Positions 41,455 through 51,074 of a stretch of DNA of 64,000 nt are shown here, in pieces. The number at the start of each line of letters is the position of its first letter. The first letter of the stretch is position 1. This stretch comes from JAJZEO01 sp964477345 (GTDB taxonomy: Bacteria; Chlamydiota; Chlamydiia; Chlamydiales; 2-12-FULL-49-11): contig CAYZDL010000006.1 in the NCBI GenBank assembly GCA_964477345.1, forward strand, positions 1 to 64,000, read 5' to 3'. The notes beneath the pieces were generated by a model that was not told where the DNA came from, ran no database searches, and saw only the letters and a list, made by a program, of their open reading frames with translations. The position numbers were made by a program, and so were the translations under genes.

Positions 41455-43862
41455 GAAGTCTACAAATCGCCTTTCTTCTATGTTCTTTTCTTTTGTGCGC
41501 AAGTGAAGAAGACCGTTTGACTCCCATGTCGATTGAAGAAAAGCTTTCAATGGTAGGGGCCAATCCTCCTCAGAACTCTCCTTCTGAAGATCAAGTAGGC
41601 TCTTCTTCCCAGATTTTACAAAGACTCTCCCAAGTACGTCATGATCTTAGAGAAAAGTATATCCGCTCTCAACAACTGATCGAAAAATCAGCTTCTGAGG
41701 ATCAATCTTTAGAGCTTTTAGATGAGATCAATGAATTACGGTCAGAACTGATCGAATTAGAACAAATGTGGCGCTCTCTTCAGTCGCAAGAAATTCAAAA
41801 AGACTCGGAGGCTAGTGGCATCTGGCAAAATGAAGAGACTTCGATTTCTGAATTAGTGATGGAGTATGGATCCTCAGATTATCTTTACGTTATTCCTCCC
41901 GAAGTTGCTGTTCTGAAGCTTAATCTTCACTCTGCTTTGCTGATCCCTAGGGATTCATGGTCGTCCTTGATCGAAGCCATTTTTAAACATAACGGGATTG
42001 GGGTGAAAGAGATTAACCCGTATGTAAAGCAATTATACCTTCTCAAACAAGATTTTATCACTTTTTCTTCAATTATTGTGGAAAAGGAGCAGCTGGCTTT
42101 TTTCGAAAAACGGGAAAGAATCGCTTTTGTCTATTCTCCACCTATAGCACAGCTCAAGCAGGCATTCTACTTTATTGAGAGATTTCGCGATCCAAAAACC
42201 ACCTTTGTCTACCAAGCAGGGGCGAAAATCGCCATCGTTGGTTTTCAAGAAGAGGTGAAGAGATTAGTCAATCTCTGCGACAACGTTTGGGAAAATGGAG
42301 GGGATAAAGTTGTCCGAGTTGTCACCTCATCGAAATTACAGTCAGAAGAAATGATCAAGGTCCTCAAATCTTATTTTGGAGGATTGTCAGATCCTAGTCG
42401 TTCAATCATTACGATGAAGGGGGGGCATGATCTAACAGCAACCCCCCTTGCAAGCGAAAGTGGGATTATTTTGATTGGTGAGAAGGCTCTTGTTGAAAAA
42501 GCAGAAGCAGTAGTAAGGGAGACCGAGTGTCAAGTAAGCGACCCCTCTGAATTGACAGTGTTTTGGCATACATGTAGTCACAGCAACCCCACGGATTTAG
42601 CCGATGTCCTTGATCGAGTTTATACTTCTTTGATTCATACAGCGATGGAAATTCCCTCTGAAGAAGGGATGGTGACCAAAGATCCTCACTTTGGAGAGGG
42701 GGTCACTGATTCAGGAGATGATGATATTGAACAAGGGTTGTACAATCCGCCATTAGAGAGGGTTAAGCCTTGGTCTACCCGCTTAGGTAGATCCAAAGAA
42801 AAGAAAAACGATACCGATGAACTCAAGATTAAGTCGGGAAATTTCATCCCTTACCCATCGACAGGGTCCATTTTGATGGTCATTCGTAAGGATATGGTCG
42901 GAAAGATTAAAGAGGTTATTAGACGTCTTGATATTCCGAAAAGAATGGTCGAGATCGAAGTTTTGATGGTTGAGCGGCGTTTGAAGAATACAGCCCGATC
43001 AGGAATCAACATTTTGAAATTAGGTTCAGCCGCTGACAATATTAATCAACTTGGGGCTGAATTTTACGGGGATGGGACAAAAGCGATGAAGGGGCTCTTT
43101 GAGTTTATCTACTCAGGAACGAAGAATGTCCATTTTCCTGCTATCGATTTGTCCTATAATTTTCTCCTTTCGCAAGAAGATATTCGTGTAACGGCAGCTC
43201 CATCGGTCATTACGATTAACCAATCTCCTGCTATCATTTCGATTACCGATCAAATTTCAATCAATAATGGTGCCTCACCAGTACAGACAAACAACGGTTT
43301 TGTATTCAAAGACTCATATGAGAGGGCTGATTTTGGTATTACCATCAAATTGACCCCGACTGTTCACGAGCCTGAAATTGGCGATGCCGACGGACAAATC
43401 TACGTCACCTTAGAAAACGACATTTCGTTTGAAACCATCAAGAGATTAGATGGTGGGGAAAATCACAAGCCCGATGTACACAAAAGACAAGTCAAGAACC
43501 AAGTAAGAATCCCCGATGGCCAAACAGTGATCTTAGGGGGATTGAAGAGCAAAAATCAGGAAGATAAAACTGACAAGATCCCCTTTTTAGGCGAGATTCC
43601 AGGTTTTGGTAAGTTGTTTGGGACTAATTTGCTTACCGACACTTCAGGGGAGATGTTTATTTTTATTAAGCCTCGAGTCGTCCATGATCCAAAGACCGAT
43701 TTGATTCAACTGAGAGAAGAGAAGCTAAGGGCAAGGCCGGGAGATATTCAAGGTTATCTCGATCGGATTGCTGAATCGAGAAAGAAGTCTAGCGAAAGAA
43801 CGTTCAAACGTAGTTGGAACATGTTTTTTGGGATGAGAGAAGATGGTACAGTCAAGCTCTAA
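41451..43862 (+). CDS. gspD: Type II secretion secretin
   Basis: Outer-membrane secretin through which folded proteins leave the periplasm. The 803-aa product has a cleavable signal peptide (MRSLQIAFLLCSFLLCAS), an early coiled coil, N-domains (PEVAVLKLNLHSALLIP; VVRVVTSSKLQSEEMIKVLKSYFGG) and the secretin core from about residue 490. The core runs IEVLMVERRLKN, AAPSVITINQSPAIISITDQ, VRIPDGQTVILGGLKSKN and IPFLGEIPGFGKLFG. An acidic insertion near residue 410-440 (VTDSGDDDIEQG) is unusual. GTG start overlapping the previous stop; end overlaps gspE by 20 bases. Confidence 0.94.
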   Translation: MRSLQIAFLLCSFLLCASEEDRLTPMSIEEKLSMVGANPPQNSPSEDQVGSSSQILQRLSQVRHDLREKYIRSQQLIEKSASEDQSLELLDEINELRSELIELEQMWRSLQSQEIQKDSEASGIWQNEETSISELVMEYGSSDYLYVIPPEVAVLKLNLHSALLIPRDSWSSLIEAIFKHNGIGVKEINPYVKQLYLLKQDFITFSSIIVEKEQLAFFEKRERIAFVYSPPIAQLKQAFYFIERFRDPKTTFVYQAGAKIAIVGFQEEVKRLVNLCDNVWENGGDKVVRVVTSSKLQSEEMIKVLKSYFGGLSDPSRSIITMKGGHDLTATPLASESGIILIGEKALVEKAEAVVRETECQVSDPSELTVFWHTCSHSNPTDLADVLDRVYTSLIHTAMEIPSEEGMVTKDPHFGEGVTDSGDDDIEQGLYNPPLERVKPWSTRLGRSKEKKNDTDELKIKSGNFIPYPSTGSILMVIRKDMVGKIKEVIRRLDIPKRMVEIEVLMVERRLKNTARSGINILKLGSAADNINQLGAEFYGDGTKAMKGLFEFIYSGTKNVHFPAIDLSYNFLLSQEDIRVTAAPSVITINQSPAIISITDQISINNGASPVQTNNGFVFKDSYERADFGITIKLTPTVHEPEIGDADGQIYVTLENDISFETIKRLDGGENHKPDVHKRQVKNQVRIPDGQTVILGGLKSKNQEDKTDKIPFLGEIPGFGKLFGTNLLTDTSGEMFIFIKPRVVHDPKTDLIQLREEKLRARPGDIQGYLDRIAESRKKSSERTFKRSWNMFFGMREDGTVKL

Positions 43863-45440
43863 GATCTTAGAACCAATCGAAATTTTGGCAAGACGTTCAG
43901 GCCTTGTTGTGGAATACGATATCGACTCGTTTGAATTTGTCAAAAATAAGCTCAGAGTTTTGCCCTATGCATTTGTGAAAAAGCATGTTCTTATCCCCCT
44001 AAAAAAAGAAGGGGGAGAGCTTTATGTCGCCCTTTCAGATCCATTTGATCTCACAGCTGTTGAAGAGATCCGTTATATGACAGGAACTCCTGTCATTGAG
44101 AGATTGGCTCCCCGGCATCTAATTGAAAAAGCAATAGAGAAAATTTATCAACAACATGATGAAGAGGCGACCGAATTCATCCAGGGACTTGACGAAACGC
44201 CAACAGATGAGATTAAATATGCTCATGAAAAAGAATACGATTTGCTCGACAATGACACAGATTCGGCGGTCATAAAATCACTCAACATGATTCTTGTCGA
44301 AGCTTTATCTCAGGGTGCCTCAGACATTCATTTTGAACCCTATGAAAGTGGTCTAACCNNNNNNNNNNCGACGGGATTTTGCAATTACGCCATACCATGC
44401 CTCCTGAAATTGTCTCTCCTTTGGCGACACGTATCAAGGTTTTAGCTCAATTAGATATCGCAGAGCGTAGATTACCCCAAGACGGAAGAATCAAGTTGAG
44501 AATGGGGGGGAGGGAAATTGATTTTCGTGTCAGTACCATTCCGATTGTATTAGGAGAGAGAATCGTACTCAGGATTTTGGATAGGGCCCAGCTGATGGTC
44601 GGATTTGAAAAAATGGGAATGAGGCCCAATCTTCTCAAGAGACTCAGAGCCCATATCAAAAAAAATCAAGGGATGATCCTCGTGACAGGCCCTACAGGAA
44701 GTGGAAAATCGACAACCCTATACAGTGCGCTATCAGAAATTCTTTCCTCTGAAATCAATATTATGACCATTGAGGATCCTGTAGAATTCAAAATCGAGAG
44801 GATGGCCCAAATCAGCGTAAACTCTAAGATTGATCTTAGTTTTGCAAAGGGATTAAGACATATTTTAAGACAAGACCCTGATGTCATTATGGTGGGGGAG
44901 ATTCGAGATAAGGAGACCGCCGAAATTGCAATACAAGCAGCTCTTACAGGACACCTGGTTTTGAGTACACTCCATACAAATGATGCCCCCTCAGCAATTG
45001 CAAGATTAGTCGATATGGGAATTGAGCCCTATTTAATTTCCTCATCAGTCCTCTCTATTATGGCGCAGCGGCTTGTAAGGACGATTTGCCAAGATTGCAA
45101 GAGAGACGATTTTATGACTAAGGAAGAGGCCTCACTGAATCATCTTAAACTCCCAGACAAATTGTTTGAAGCAGGACCCGTCAAGTTTTCTAAGGGACAA
45201 GGGTGTCCCCATTGCTTTGGTAGTGGATACAAGGGACGGTGTGGAATCTACGAATTGATGGATGTCACTTCAAAGATAAAAAGACAAATTCTTTTGAGCG
45301 CTGAGAGCACAGAAATCAAGCGAATTGCACAAGAAGAAGGAATGGAGAGTTTAGCGCAAGAAGGAATCAAACTTGCCCTCCAGGGAAAAACGACCATTGA
45401 TGAGGTGCTTCGTATCACCTCCGGAGTGGGAGAGATTTAA
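43843..45440 (+). CDS. gspE: Type II secretion ATPase, interrupted by assembly gap
   Basis: Cytoplasmic ATPase that drives pseudopilus assembly. The N-terminal T2SSE domain (SSKILEPIEILARRSGLVV, ALSDPFDLTAVEEIRYMTG) is followed by GASDIHFEPYESGLT and a 10-N gap. Then come DGILQLRHTMPPE, Walker A GPTGSGKSTTLYSAL, the Asp box (TIEDPVEFK), Walker B RHILRQDPDVIMVGEIRD, the His box TGHLVLSTLHTND and a four-cysteine zinc motif (CQDCKRDD...CPHCFGSGYKGRCG). The two halves are out of frame across the nominal gap; conserved VRYRI is missing there, so one intact gene is likely. Confidence 0.93.
44359..44368. other. Assembly gap (10 N) inside gspE
   Basis: Ten Ns lie between YESGLT and DGILQLRH. GspE relatives usually have five residues here (VRYRI or similar), which would need 14 bases. 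Any frame-keeping length is 3k+2, so ten is a placeholder. Confidence 0.9.
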
Positions 45441-46619
45441 ATGGCCCTTTTTGAATACACAGAGCTACTAGAGGGTGGGAAGAAAAAAACAGGGGTGATT
45501 GACGCGGATACCCTTCTTTCTGCGAAGACAAAACTTCGGCAAATGCGGGTGATCGTTACTAAAATCTCTCTTGCAAAGAAGAAGCGACGAAGTTTTTTTA
45601 GTAAGACATTGCTCATTAATTTTACTCGAGAAGTGATGCAGCTACTCTCTTCAGGGCTTCCTCTCTATGAAAGTCTCTTGACGATTGAAGAGAAGTATAA
45701 AAATCACAAAGCACACGCCATATTCCTCGACTTGTGTGATAAAGTGAAGGGGGGAAGCAAGTTTTCAAAAGCGCTTGCTTCACACCCCATAATTTTTGAT
45801 CAACTCTATGTTTCGATGGTAGAAGCAGGGGAAAACACAGGGCGCCTTGACAAAGCGTTTCTTCAACTTTTTCGAGTTCTTTCAAGGTCAGAAAAATTTA
45901 AAAGGCAGATACGTGCCGCCATGCTTTATCCTCTCTTTCTTGCCTCTTTCTGTGGTGTGGTGCTCGTAGGATTGTTTCTCTTCCTAATCCCTTCAATGAA
46001 AGAACTATTTGAAGGACGCTCGCTTCATCCTATGACAAAAGCTGTTCTTGCCATCAGTGATGCCATGAACACGCATGCTTTTTGGTTTTTCCCTATATTG
46101 GCTTTTTTGGGTCTAACCCTCGCCTGGCTTCTAAAACAGGACAAGACAAAAAAACAGTTTCAACTGATTTTTATTCACATTCCTCTATTGAAGCAGATGA
46201 TCATGGAAGCGGTTTTGATGAGATTTTTTCGCGTAATGGCTGTTCTTCTTGAAAGTGGAGTTCCTATCTCGAAAGCACTCCGCTTGGCTCGCGGTGTGAT
46301 GAATAACCCTGCCTATGAAAAGGTTATTTGTGAGACCGAAGAGGGAATTATTACTGGGTTAAAATTGTCGTATCTATTTAGACAATCCCCCTTAATACCC
46401 CCTCTAGTTGTCAGAATGATCGCAACGGCGGAGGAGACCGGATCACTTTCTGAGATGATGATGAATATTGCTGAAATTTATGAAGAAATGTTTGAAAGAT
46501 CTATCTCCCAGTTTACAAATCTATTGCAACCTGTTATGCTACTCATTCTTGGGCTAATGGTCGGAACTGTTTTGTTGGCTGTATTGTTGCCGATGACCGA
46601 TGTTTCGTCGATTACATGA
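45441..46619 (+). CDS. gspF: Type II secretion inner-membrane platform protein
   Basis: A 392-aa polytopic protein with two T2SSF repeats: LLINFTREVMQLLSSGLPLYESLLTIEEK near residue 55 and MRFFRVMAVLLESGVPISKALRLARG near residue 258. Three membrane segments lie at about 170-193, 210-233 and 365-388. The N-terminus (FEYTELLEGGKKKTGVIDADTL) is the usual GspF/PilC lead-in. It starts directly after the gspE stop. Confidence 0.94.
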   Translation: MALFEYTELLEGGKKKTGVIDADTLLSAKTKLRQMRVIVTKISLAKKKRRSFFSKTLLINFTREVMQLLSSGLPLYESLLTIEEKYKNHKAHAIFLDLCDKVKGGSKFSKALASHPIIFDQLYVSMVEAGENTGRLDKAFLQLFRVLSRSEKFKRQIRAAMLYPLFLASFCGVVLVGLFLFLIPSMKELFEGRSLHPMTKAVLAISDAMNTHAFWFFPILAFLGLTLAWLLKQDKTKKQFQLIFIHIPLLKQMIMEAVLMRFFRVMAVLLESGVPISKALRLARGVMNNPAYEKVICETEEGIITGLKLSYLFRQSPLIPPLVVRMIATAEETGSLSEMMMNIAEIYEEMFERSISQFTNLLQPVMLLILGLMVGTVLLAVLLPMTDVSSIT

Positions 46620-46639
46620 TAATGAGGGAGAATATTATT

Positions 46640-47074
46640 ATGAATATTAAAAAGAGAGCAATTACCCTTTTAGAGATGATGATTGTCATTTTCATCATAG
46701 GAATCATAGGAAGCGTTGTCGGGTATAGCATGAAGGGATCTCTCAATGAGGGGCGAGCTTTTAAATCGGAACAAGGGTCAAAACAAGTTTACGATCTTTT
46801 GATGCTCAGCATTGCCAATGGAAGGAGCCTTAGTCAAGTGATAAAGGCCCCCGAGACATACTTGAGTGAAACAGGATTAGCGAGCAACCCCAAAAAAATG
46901 ATCAAGGATGGGTGGAATCAAAAATTTGTGATTCGGAAAATTGGAGACAATGACATGATTATCTACTCATCTGAATGGCATAAATATCTGGTAGAAAAAA
47001 AGAAGATTGACGAATCAGAATTGCATGAAATGTACCCCTGGGCTTTCCCCGAGAATCTTGATGAAGTGCTCTAG
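46640..47074 (+). CDS. gspG: Major pseudopilin GspG-like
   Basis: A 144-aa type IV pilin-like protein. The prepilin leader is short and basic (MNIKKRA), then the cleavage-site motif ITLLEMMIVIFIIGIIGSVVGYSM with the essential Glu at +5; the residue before the site is Ala instead of the usual Gly. I chose ATG 46640 because GAGGGAG precedes it by nine bases; the frame is open back to 46616. The C-terminal part has the DGWNQKFVIRKIGDNDMIIYSS region like GspG. Confidence 0.88.
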   Translation: MNIKKRAITLLEMMIVIFIIGIIGSVVGYSMKGSLNEGRAFKSEQGSKQVYDLLMLSIANGRSLSQVIKAPETYLSETGLASNPKKMIKDGWNQKFVIRKIGDNDMIIYSSEWHKYLVEKKKIDESELHEMYPWAFPENLDEVL

Positions 47075-47516
47075 TAAGCATTTCACTCTTTTTGAGGTCG
47101 TGATCTCGATGGTCCTCTTGAGTCTCATTTCCTCCTTTTTTGTCTTCAAAGGTTGGGAGCTGATCGCACAACATCGCTTTTTATCATCATGCCGTAGGAT
47201 TCAAAACGAAGTCTATGGAGCTAAGTTAAACGCTCTCTCATTTGGTCGCGACTTTGTATGTAGATTTACACCTGAAGGATCGAAAACAAAACTCTATATA
47301 GAATGTTTTGATCCCCCCAAAATCCTAGGTAACCGTGTTAACCGTACCATTGACCTTCCCAATCTTAAATTAGAAGGTGAGATACTTTTTTATTCTAACG
47401 GCTTTGTCTCTCCTAGTGAGAGTTTAATTTGCCAACCGATCAAAGGGAATTGTAAGGCAAGAGAAATCCCTCTTGTGCAAATTGATCGCATGAAAGTCAA
47501 AGAAGATGTATCTTGA
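47061..47516 (+). CDS. Minor pseudopilin (GspH-like)
   Basis: A 151-aa protein with the N-terminal methylation motif KHFTLFEVVISMVLLSLISSFFVF (Glu at +5 after His-Phe) and a beta-rich C-terminal domain with six cysteines in all, more than its neighbour. ATG 47061 overlaps the end of gspG by 14 bases, and its position fits a short prepilin leader MKCSSKH. The minor pseudopilin type (GspH, I or J) cannot be told apart reliably. Confidence 0.78.
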   Translation: MKCSSKHFTLFEVVISMVLLSLISSFFVFKGWELIAQHRFLSSCRRIQNEVYGAKLNALSFGRDFVCRFTPEGSKTKLYIECFDPPKILGNRVNRTIDLPNLKLEGEILFYSNGFVSPSESLICQPIKGNCKAREIPLVQIDRMKVKEDVS

Positions 47517-47552
47517 AAATTGTTTCAGTATAAAGCCCCCAAGGAGTTTTTC

Positions 47553-50117
47553 ATGGACCGTTTTTTCGCACTACTCTGTTTTTCTCTTCTATCTTTTGCC
47601 TCCTGCTATGCTGAAGATGAACATCTACAAGAAACCCCGAACATCGCAATCATTCGAAATCACTTGTTAGGAATTGAACCAGAGTGGCAACCGAAGATTA
47701 TGAAAAGTTATGAGACAGGGCAACCACTTGAAGTTAATTACTATAGTGATAACGAAAATGATGAATTGGTTTTGAGCAAAAGAATAGTCTATTATGAAAA
47801 TGGTGCAAAATTAGAAGAAGTTGATTATGGTGTCGAAGGGGAAGAGAAAGGCTTATTACACGGTCTTTATGTCAAATGGTTCCCGAATGGAAAAGAGCAA
47901 GAGATTACCAACTATAAAAAAGGGCAACTGCATGGGCAAAGGATAGTCTTTCATTTGAATGGGACCTTTGCAATAAAAGAGAGTTATGAAGAGGGAAATC
48001 TGGTAGGTGTCAGAGATTCATTTTTCGAAGATAGCAAGAAAAAGACCGAGGATCATTATCTTATAGGTCTTCTTCATGGGGAAAGTTGGGAATATTACCC
48101 CAACGGAAAAAGGAAAGCTCTGACAACCTATAAAAACGGTCTTCGACAAGGGTACGCCTTTGAGTGGCATGAAAATGGTGTCATTTCTGCTAAAACGTTC
48201 TATAAAGATAATATCTGCACAAATGATGGGAAGAATTCAGCTCGCATTGAATATGACGAATATCATGCTCTTAAAGAGGTGGCTGATTATGAAAATAATG
48301 AGCGACACGGGATGACCATTGTTTACTACCTCTCTGGGCAGGAAAAGCAAAGAAGACCTTATGATCATGATCAGAAGCATGGATTGTGGATCTCTTATTT
48401 CGAAAACGGAGGTGTTCGAGGGGAAGAGTATTACCATCATGATGTTCCTGTGAAAAAGCACTGGATGAAACATGAAAATGGGAAGAATTACTGGGAGGCT
48501 GAATTTGATGACTTTGGGACAACAAAGAAGCCTATTCAAGTCTTTTCACCTGAGGGGGTTCTTTTAAAGGAATTTTCCTTAAAAGAAGGGAAATACCAGG
48601 GAAAGTTTCTCGATTGGTACCCAAGTGGTGTCTTGAAGTTTGATGGAAATCAAAAAATGGGTGAGCTTGACGGCGAGGTGTTACAATACTTTGAGAATGG
48701 GATGCCCTGGGTTTTTAGCAACTACAATGAAGGGAAACTTCATGGGAAAGTTCAACGTTGGTATGAAAATGGAATCATTGCATTCAAGGCTGAATACTGT
48801 GACAACGAGTTTTCGGGGGAGCTGATTGAATGGTTTGAAAATGGGGAAGTGAAACGGAGAGAATACTATGATCATGGCCTTCCCGACGGTCTTTTTCAAC
48901 TTTACAATCAAAAAGGGACCCTTCTTTCGTCCAGCACATATTCTCACGGTGAGCTCAATGGGGGTGTAAGAGAATATGATGAACTTGGCAATTTGCGTTA
49001 TGATGCCACTTACAAAAACAATCTCCTCTGTGGGACCATCTCCTCCTATTATACTAATGAAAATCCCCATTATGTTTATGAATACCGCGATGGTAAAAAG
49101 AGTGGCAAGGGGATCGAATATTGGGAATCGGGGCAAATCAAGTACAAGGGCTTTTTCCAAAATGATAAAAATGAAGGGTTAGCGCAAGGCTTCTATGAAG
49201 ATGGAGCACTTCAATTTACCCGTTTTTATAAAGGAGGAAATCCGGTTGGAGAGCAAAAATACTACTTCCCGAGTCAGTTCAAAGGGGAAAATGGCGAAGC
49301 AGTAATAAATCGCCTTCTCAACTATGACGGGTCTGGAAGACTTCATAGTGAACAAAAGGTTTTCTACCCCTCAGGAGCGATTTCTTCGATAGTTACCTAT
49401 GAAAACGGAGAACTGAATGGCCTAAAATCATTATGGTCCCCTGAAGGAGAGCTTCTTCAAGAGTGTTGGTATGAACATGATAAACTCGAAGGGAAGTTTT
49501 TCATGAAAGATCAAGGCAGCAGTGAAGTGATCTGTTATTATGAAAGGAACAAAAAACATGGTCCTTTCGAGCGATTTTTCCCGACTCATCCACGTTTTGG
49601 TAAGATAAAAGCTCTTGAAGCCAGTTATAACCGCGGATTTCTCGAAGGGGAAGTCACGGAATACAATGAAGCGGGGCTTAAAATGTCTACCTGCAATTTT
49701 GAACATGGAAAGAAAGAGGGGCCCGCCTACATTTTTGATACCCGGGGTCTTTTAATTTCAAAGATCTTGTTCTCAGGAGATAAGAAGAATGGTGAAACCC
49801 TTGAATACTATCCCAACGGCCGTGTGTCTCGAATGACTCCTTACGTTGAAGAGCTAATCCATGGTGAGCAATTGAGCTACTTTGTTGATGGCACCCCCTC
49901 AGCTCTATCTACGTACTCTAATGGTGCTCTCCATGGCGTTTGCAAATCTTGGAACGAAAAAGGGGTCCTTATCTTTGAAGGATTTTATAACGAAGGAAAG
50001 AAGCACGGAAAATTTAACAAATACTATGACAACGGATCACACCGTCTCTTGCAAGAATACAAAAATGACCAACTTATTTCTAAGAAATCATTCGATCCTG
50101 ACGGTAATGAACTCTAG
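47553..50117 (+). CDS. Exported giant MORN-type (YwqK-like) repeat protein
   Basis: An 854-aa protein: signal peptide MDRFFALLCFSLLSFASCYA, then about 30 tandem repeats of roughly 23 residues with the consensus Y/W-Y/F-x-N-G-x(4-5)-x-x-Y-x-x-G-x-x-H-G (for example WFPNGKEQEITNYKKGQLHG and YFVDGTPSALSTYSNGALHG). These are MORN_2 repeats, as in YwqK-type antitoxin-like proteins, expected to form a long beta-solenoid. Cysteine in FASC could be a weak lipobox, otherwise cleavage is after CYA. AAGGAG sits seven bases before ATG 47553. Only 36 bases follow the pseudopilin gene, so it is likely in the Gsp operon and may be a secretion substrate. Confidence 0.85.
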   Translation: MDRFFALLCFSLLSFASCYAEDEHLQETPNIAIIRNHLLGIEPEWQPKIMKSYETGQPLEVNYYSDNENDELVLSKRIVYYENGAKLEEVDYGVEGEEKGLLHGLYVKWFPNGKEQEITNYKKGQLHGQRIVFHLNGTFAIKESYEEGNLVGVRDSFFEDSKKKTEDHYLIGLLHGESWEYYPNGKRKALTTYKNGLRQGYAFEWHENGVISAKTFYKDNICTNDGKNSARIEYDEYHALKEVADYENNERHGMTIVYYLSGQEKQRRPYDHDQKHGLWISYFENGGVRGEEYYHHDVPVKKHWMKHENGKNYWEAEFDDFGTTKKPIQVFSPEGVLLKEFSLKEGKYQGKFLDWYPSGVLKFDGNQKMGELDGEVLQYFENGMPWVFSNYNEGKLHGKVQRWYENGIIAFKAEYCDNEFSGELIEWFENGEVKRREYYDHGLPDGLFQLYNQKGTLLSSSTYSHGELNGGVREYDELGNLRYDATYKNNLLCGTISSYYTNENPHYVYEYRDGKKSGKGIEYWESGQIKYKGFFQNDKNEGLAQGFYEDGALQFTRFYKGGNPVGEQKYYFPSQFKGENGEAVINRLLNYDGSGRLHSEQKVFYPSGAISSIVTYENGELNGLKSLWSPEGELLQECWYEHDKLEGKFFMKDQGSSEVICYYERNKKHGPFERFFPTHPRFGKIKALEASYNRGFLEGEVTEYNEAGLKMSTCNFEHGKKEGPAYIFDTRGLLISKILFSGDKKNGETLEYYPNGRVSRMTPYVEELIHGEQLSYFVDGTPSALSTYSNGALHGVCKSWNEKGVLIFEGFYNEGKKHGKFNKYYDNGSHRLLQEYKNDQLISKKSFDPDGNEL

Positions 50118-50209
50118 ATGACCAGTAGTTCTTTACCGTTTTTTCATATAAAATAATCCTTTTGATGTGTAACATCCTGGAATAGAACTTGGTATAAAAG
50201 GAGGTTCGA

Positions 50210-50641
50210 ATGAGACGGTTTATTGTTTTTGCATTTATGCTTCAAGCGCTCGCTTTGGCGGCGGTTGAAAAAGAAGGTTTTGAATTTAAGCCAGATCTAG
50301 CACAATACAAAGGTTCTAACTATTCTAATGTCGTTCAGGTGGAAAGAGGTATTACATTAGATGAAGCTTTCGAGATAGCAGAAAACAATCCTGAGATCGA
50401 CTACTTTTTCTATACAAAGGGAGAGACCATGGTGTTAGAACTTCCTGCTGATACTGTATTTGCCCCTGAAGCAGATTTTTTTCATCTTATAAGATGGCAT
50501 CAATTTATTTGGGATTCAGACTTACGAGGTGAAGGGTTTTGCCGGGTCTTCCGTCACGGTGATGCTGTCTTCTTTAGTGAAGATGGAAAATGGCTAGGAA
50601 GTGCTCCTGGTTTAGCTGACGTCTACTGTAAAGTGAAATAG
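50210..50641 (+). CDS. Small exported protein of unknown function
   Basis: A 143-aa protein with a signal peptide (MRRFIVFAFMLQALALAAVE) and an acidic, aromatic mature part (DEAFEIAENNPEIDYFFYTKGETMVLEL; CRVFRHGDAVFFSEDGKWLG). Strong ribosome binding site (AAGGAGG five bases before ATG). No family recognised. A stem-loop follows its stop. Confidence 0.75.
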   Translation: MRRFIVFAFMLQALALAAVEKEGFEFKPDLAQYKGSNYSNVVQVERGITLDEAFEIAENNPEIDYFFYTKGETMVLELPADTVFAPEADFFHLIRWHQFIWDSDLRGEGFCRVFRHGDAVFFSEDGKWLGSAPGLADVYCKVK

Positions 50642-50654
50642 ATCTTAAAAAACT

Positions 50655-50681
50655 GGGGAGGCCCACAAAGCGTGCCTCCTC
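50655..50681. terminator. Stem-loop after the small exported protein gene
   Basis: GGAGGC (50657-50662) pairs with GCCTCC (50674-50679), extendable by one or two outer pairs. The loop is 11 bases. It is 14 bases past the stop. The following bases are only T/C-rich, so it is a weak terminator candidate. Confidence 0.4.
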
Positions 50682-50773
50682 TATTCTCTTCCCGTGCCGA
50701 TTTTATAATATTGTTATCGCCCCTATTATTTACAAAGTATGTACATTTTGATAAAATTCGTATCACTTAAAGG

Positions 50774-51049
50774 GTGAGGAAGCATGCCAAAATCTCTATG
50801 GAAATGTTACGTATCTATTCATTGGTTTTCGAGCCTAGTTATTTGTACTATTTTGCCCATTTAAATAAGGCTGTTGAAAATTATTTATGGGGGACAGCAG
50901 AAATTGCCGTAGGTGTAGCAGAAGCCGTAAGAGGAGATCCCTTAGGCGGAGCTCTATTGGTTGCAGAGGGAATTAGAAATTGCAAGGAAGCTTGGAACGA
51001 ACTACAGGAAGCTATTGCAGAAAAAGAAGAAAAAACACCTAGAAAATAA
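50774..51049 (+). CDS. Small protein of unknown function
   Basis: A 91-aa frame. The middle (ENYLWGTAEIAVGVAEAVRGDPLGGALLVAEGIRNC) is glycine/alanine-rich and amphipathic; the tail is highly charged. GTG 50774 is the longest start, ATG 50798 and 50804 are alternatives. A well-placed GAGGA also precedes an ATG in another frame (50784), which codes for a 26-residue hydrophobic peptide; so a frameshift near the N-terminus is possible. Unknown family. Confidence 0.45.
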   Translation: MRKHAKISMEMLRIYSLVFEPSYLYYFAHLNKAVENYLWGTAEIAVGVAEAVRGDPLGGALLVAEGIRNCKEAWNELQEAIAEKEEKTPRK

Positions 51050-51074
51050 TAAAAATCCAAAATTGGGGTCATTT

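Noticed and set aside
5448..43200. Recurrent octamer GTGTAACG/CGTTACAC (near 5456, 14512, 18281, 25988, 33983, 35575, 35653, 43192), including a 17-base palindrome at 35573-35589
   Set aside because: Somewhat more than expected by eye, but almost all copies are inside coding sequence with no common position; a genome-wide count would be needed to call it a signal.
44379..45440. A separate short GspE starting after the N run
   Set aside because: It lacks the N-terminal half, which is present just upstream; the gap explains the break.
48681..49160. A 159-codon open frame on the minus strand inside the MORN-repeat gene
   Set aside because: Antisense to repeats whose regular codon pattern keeps other frames open; nothing protein-like in it.
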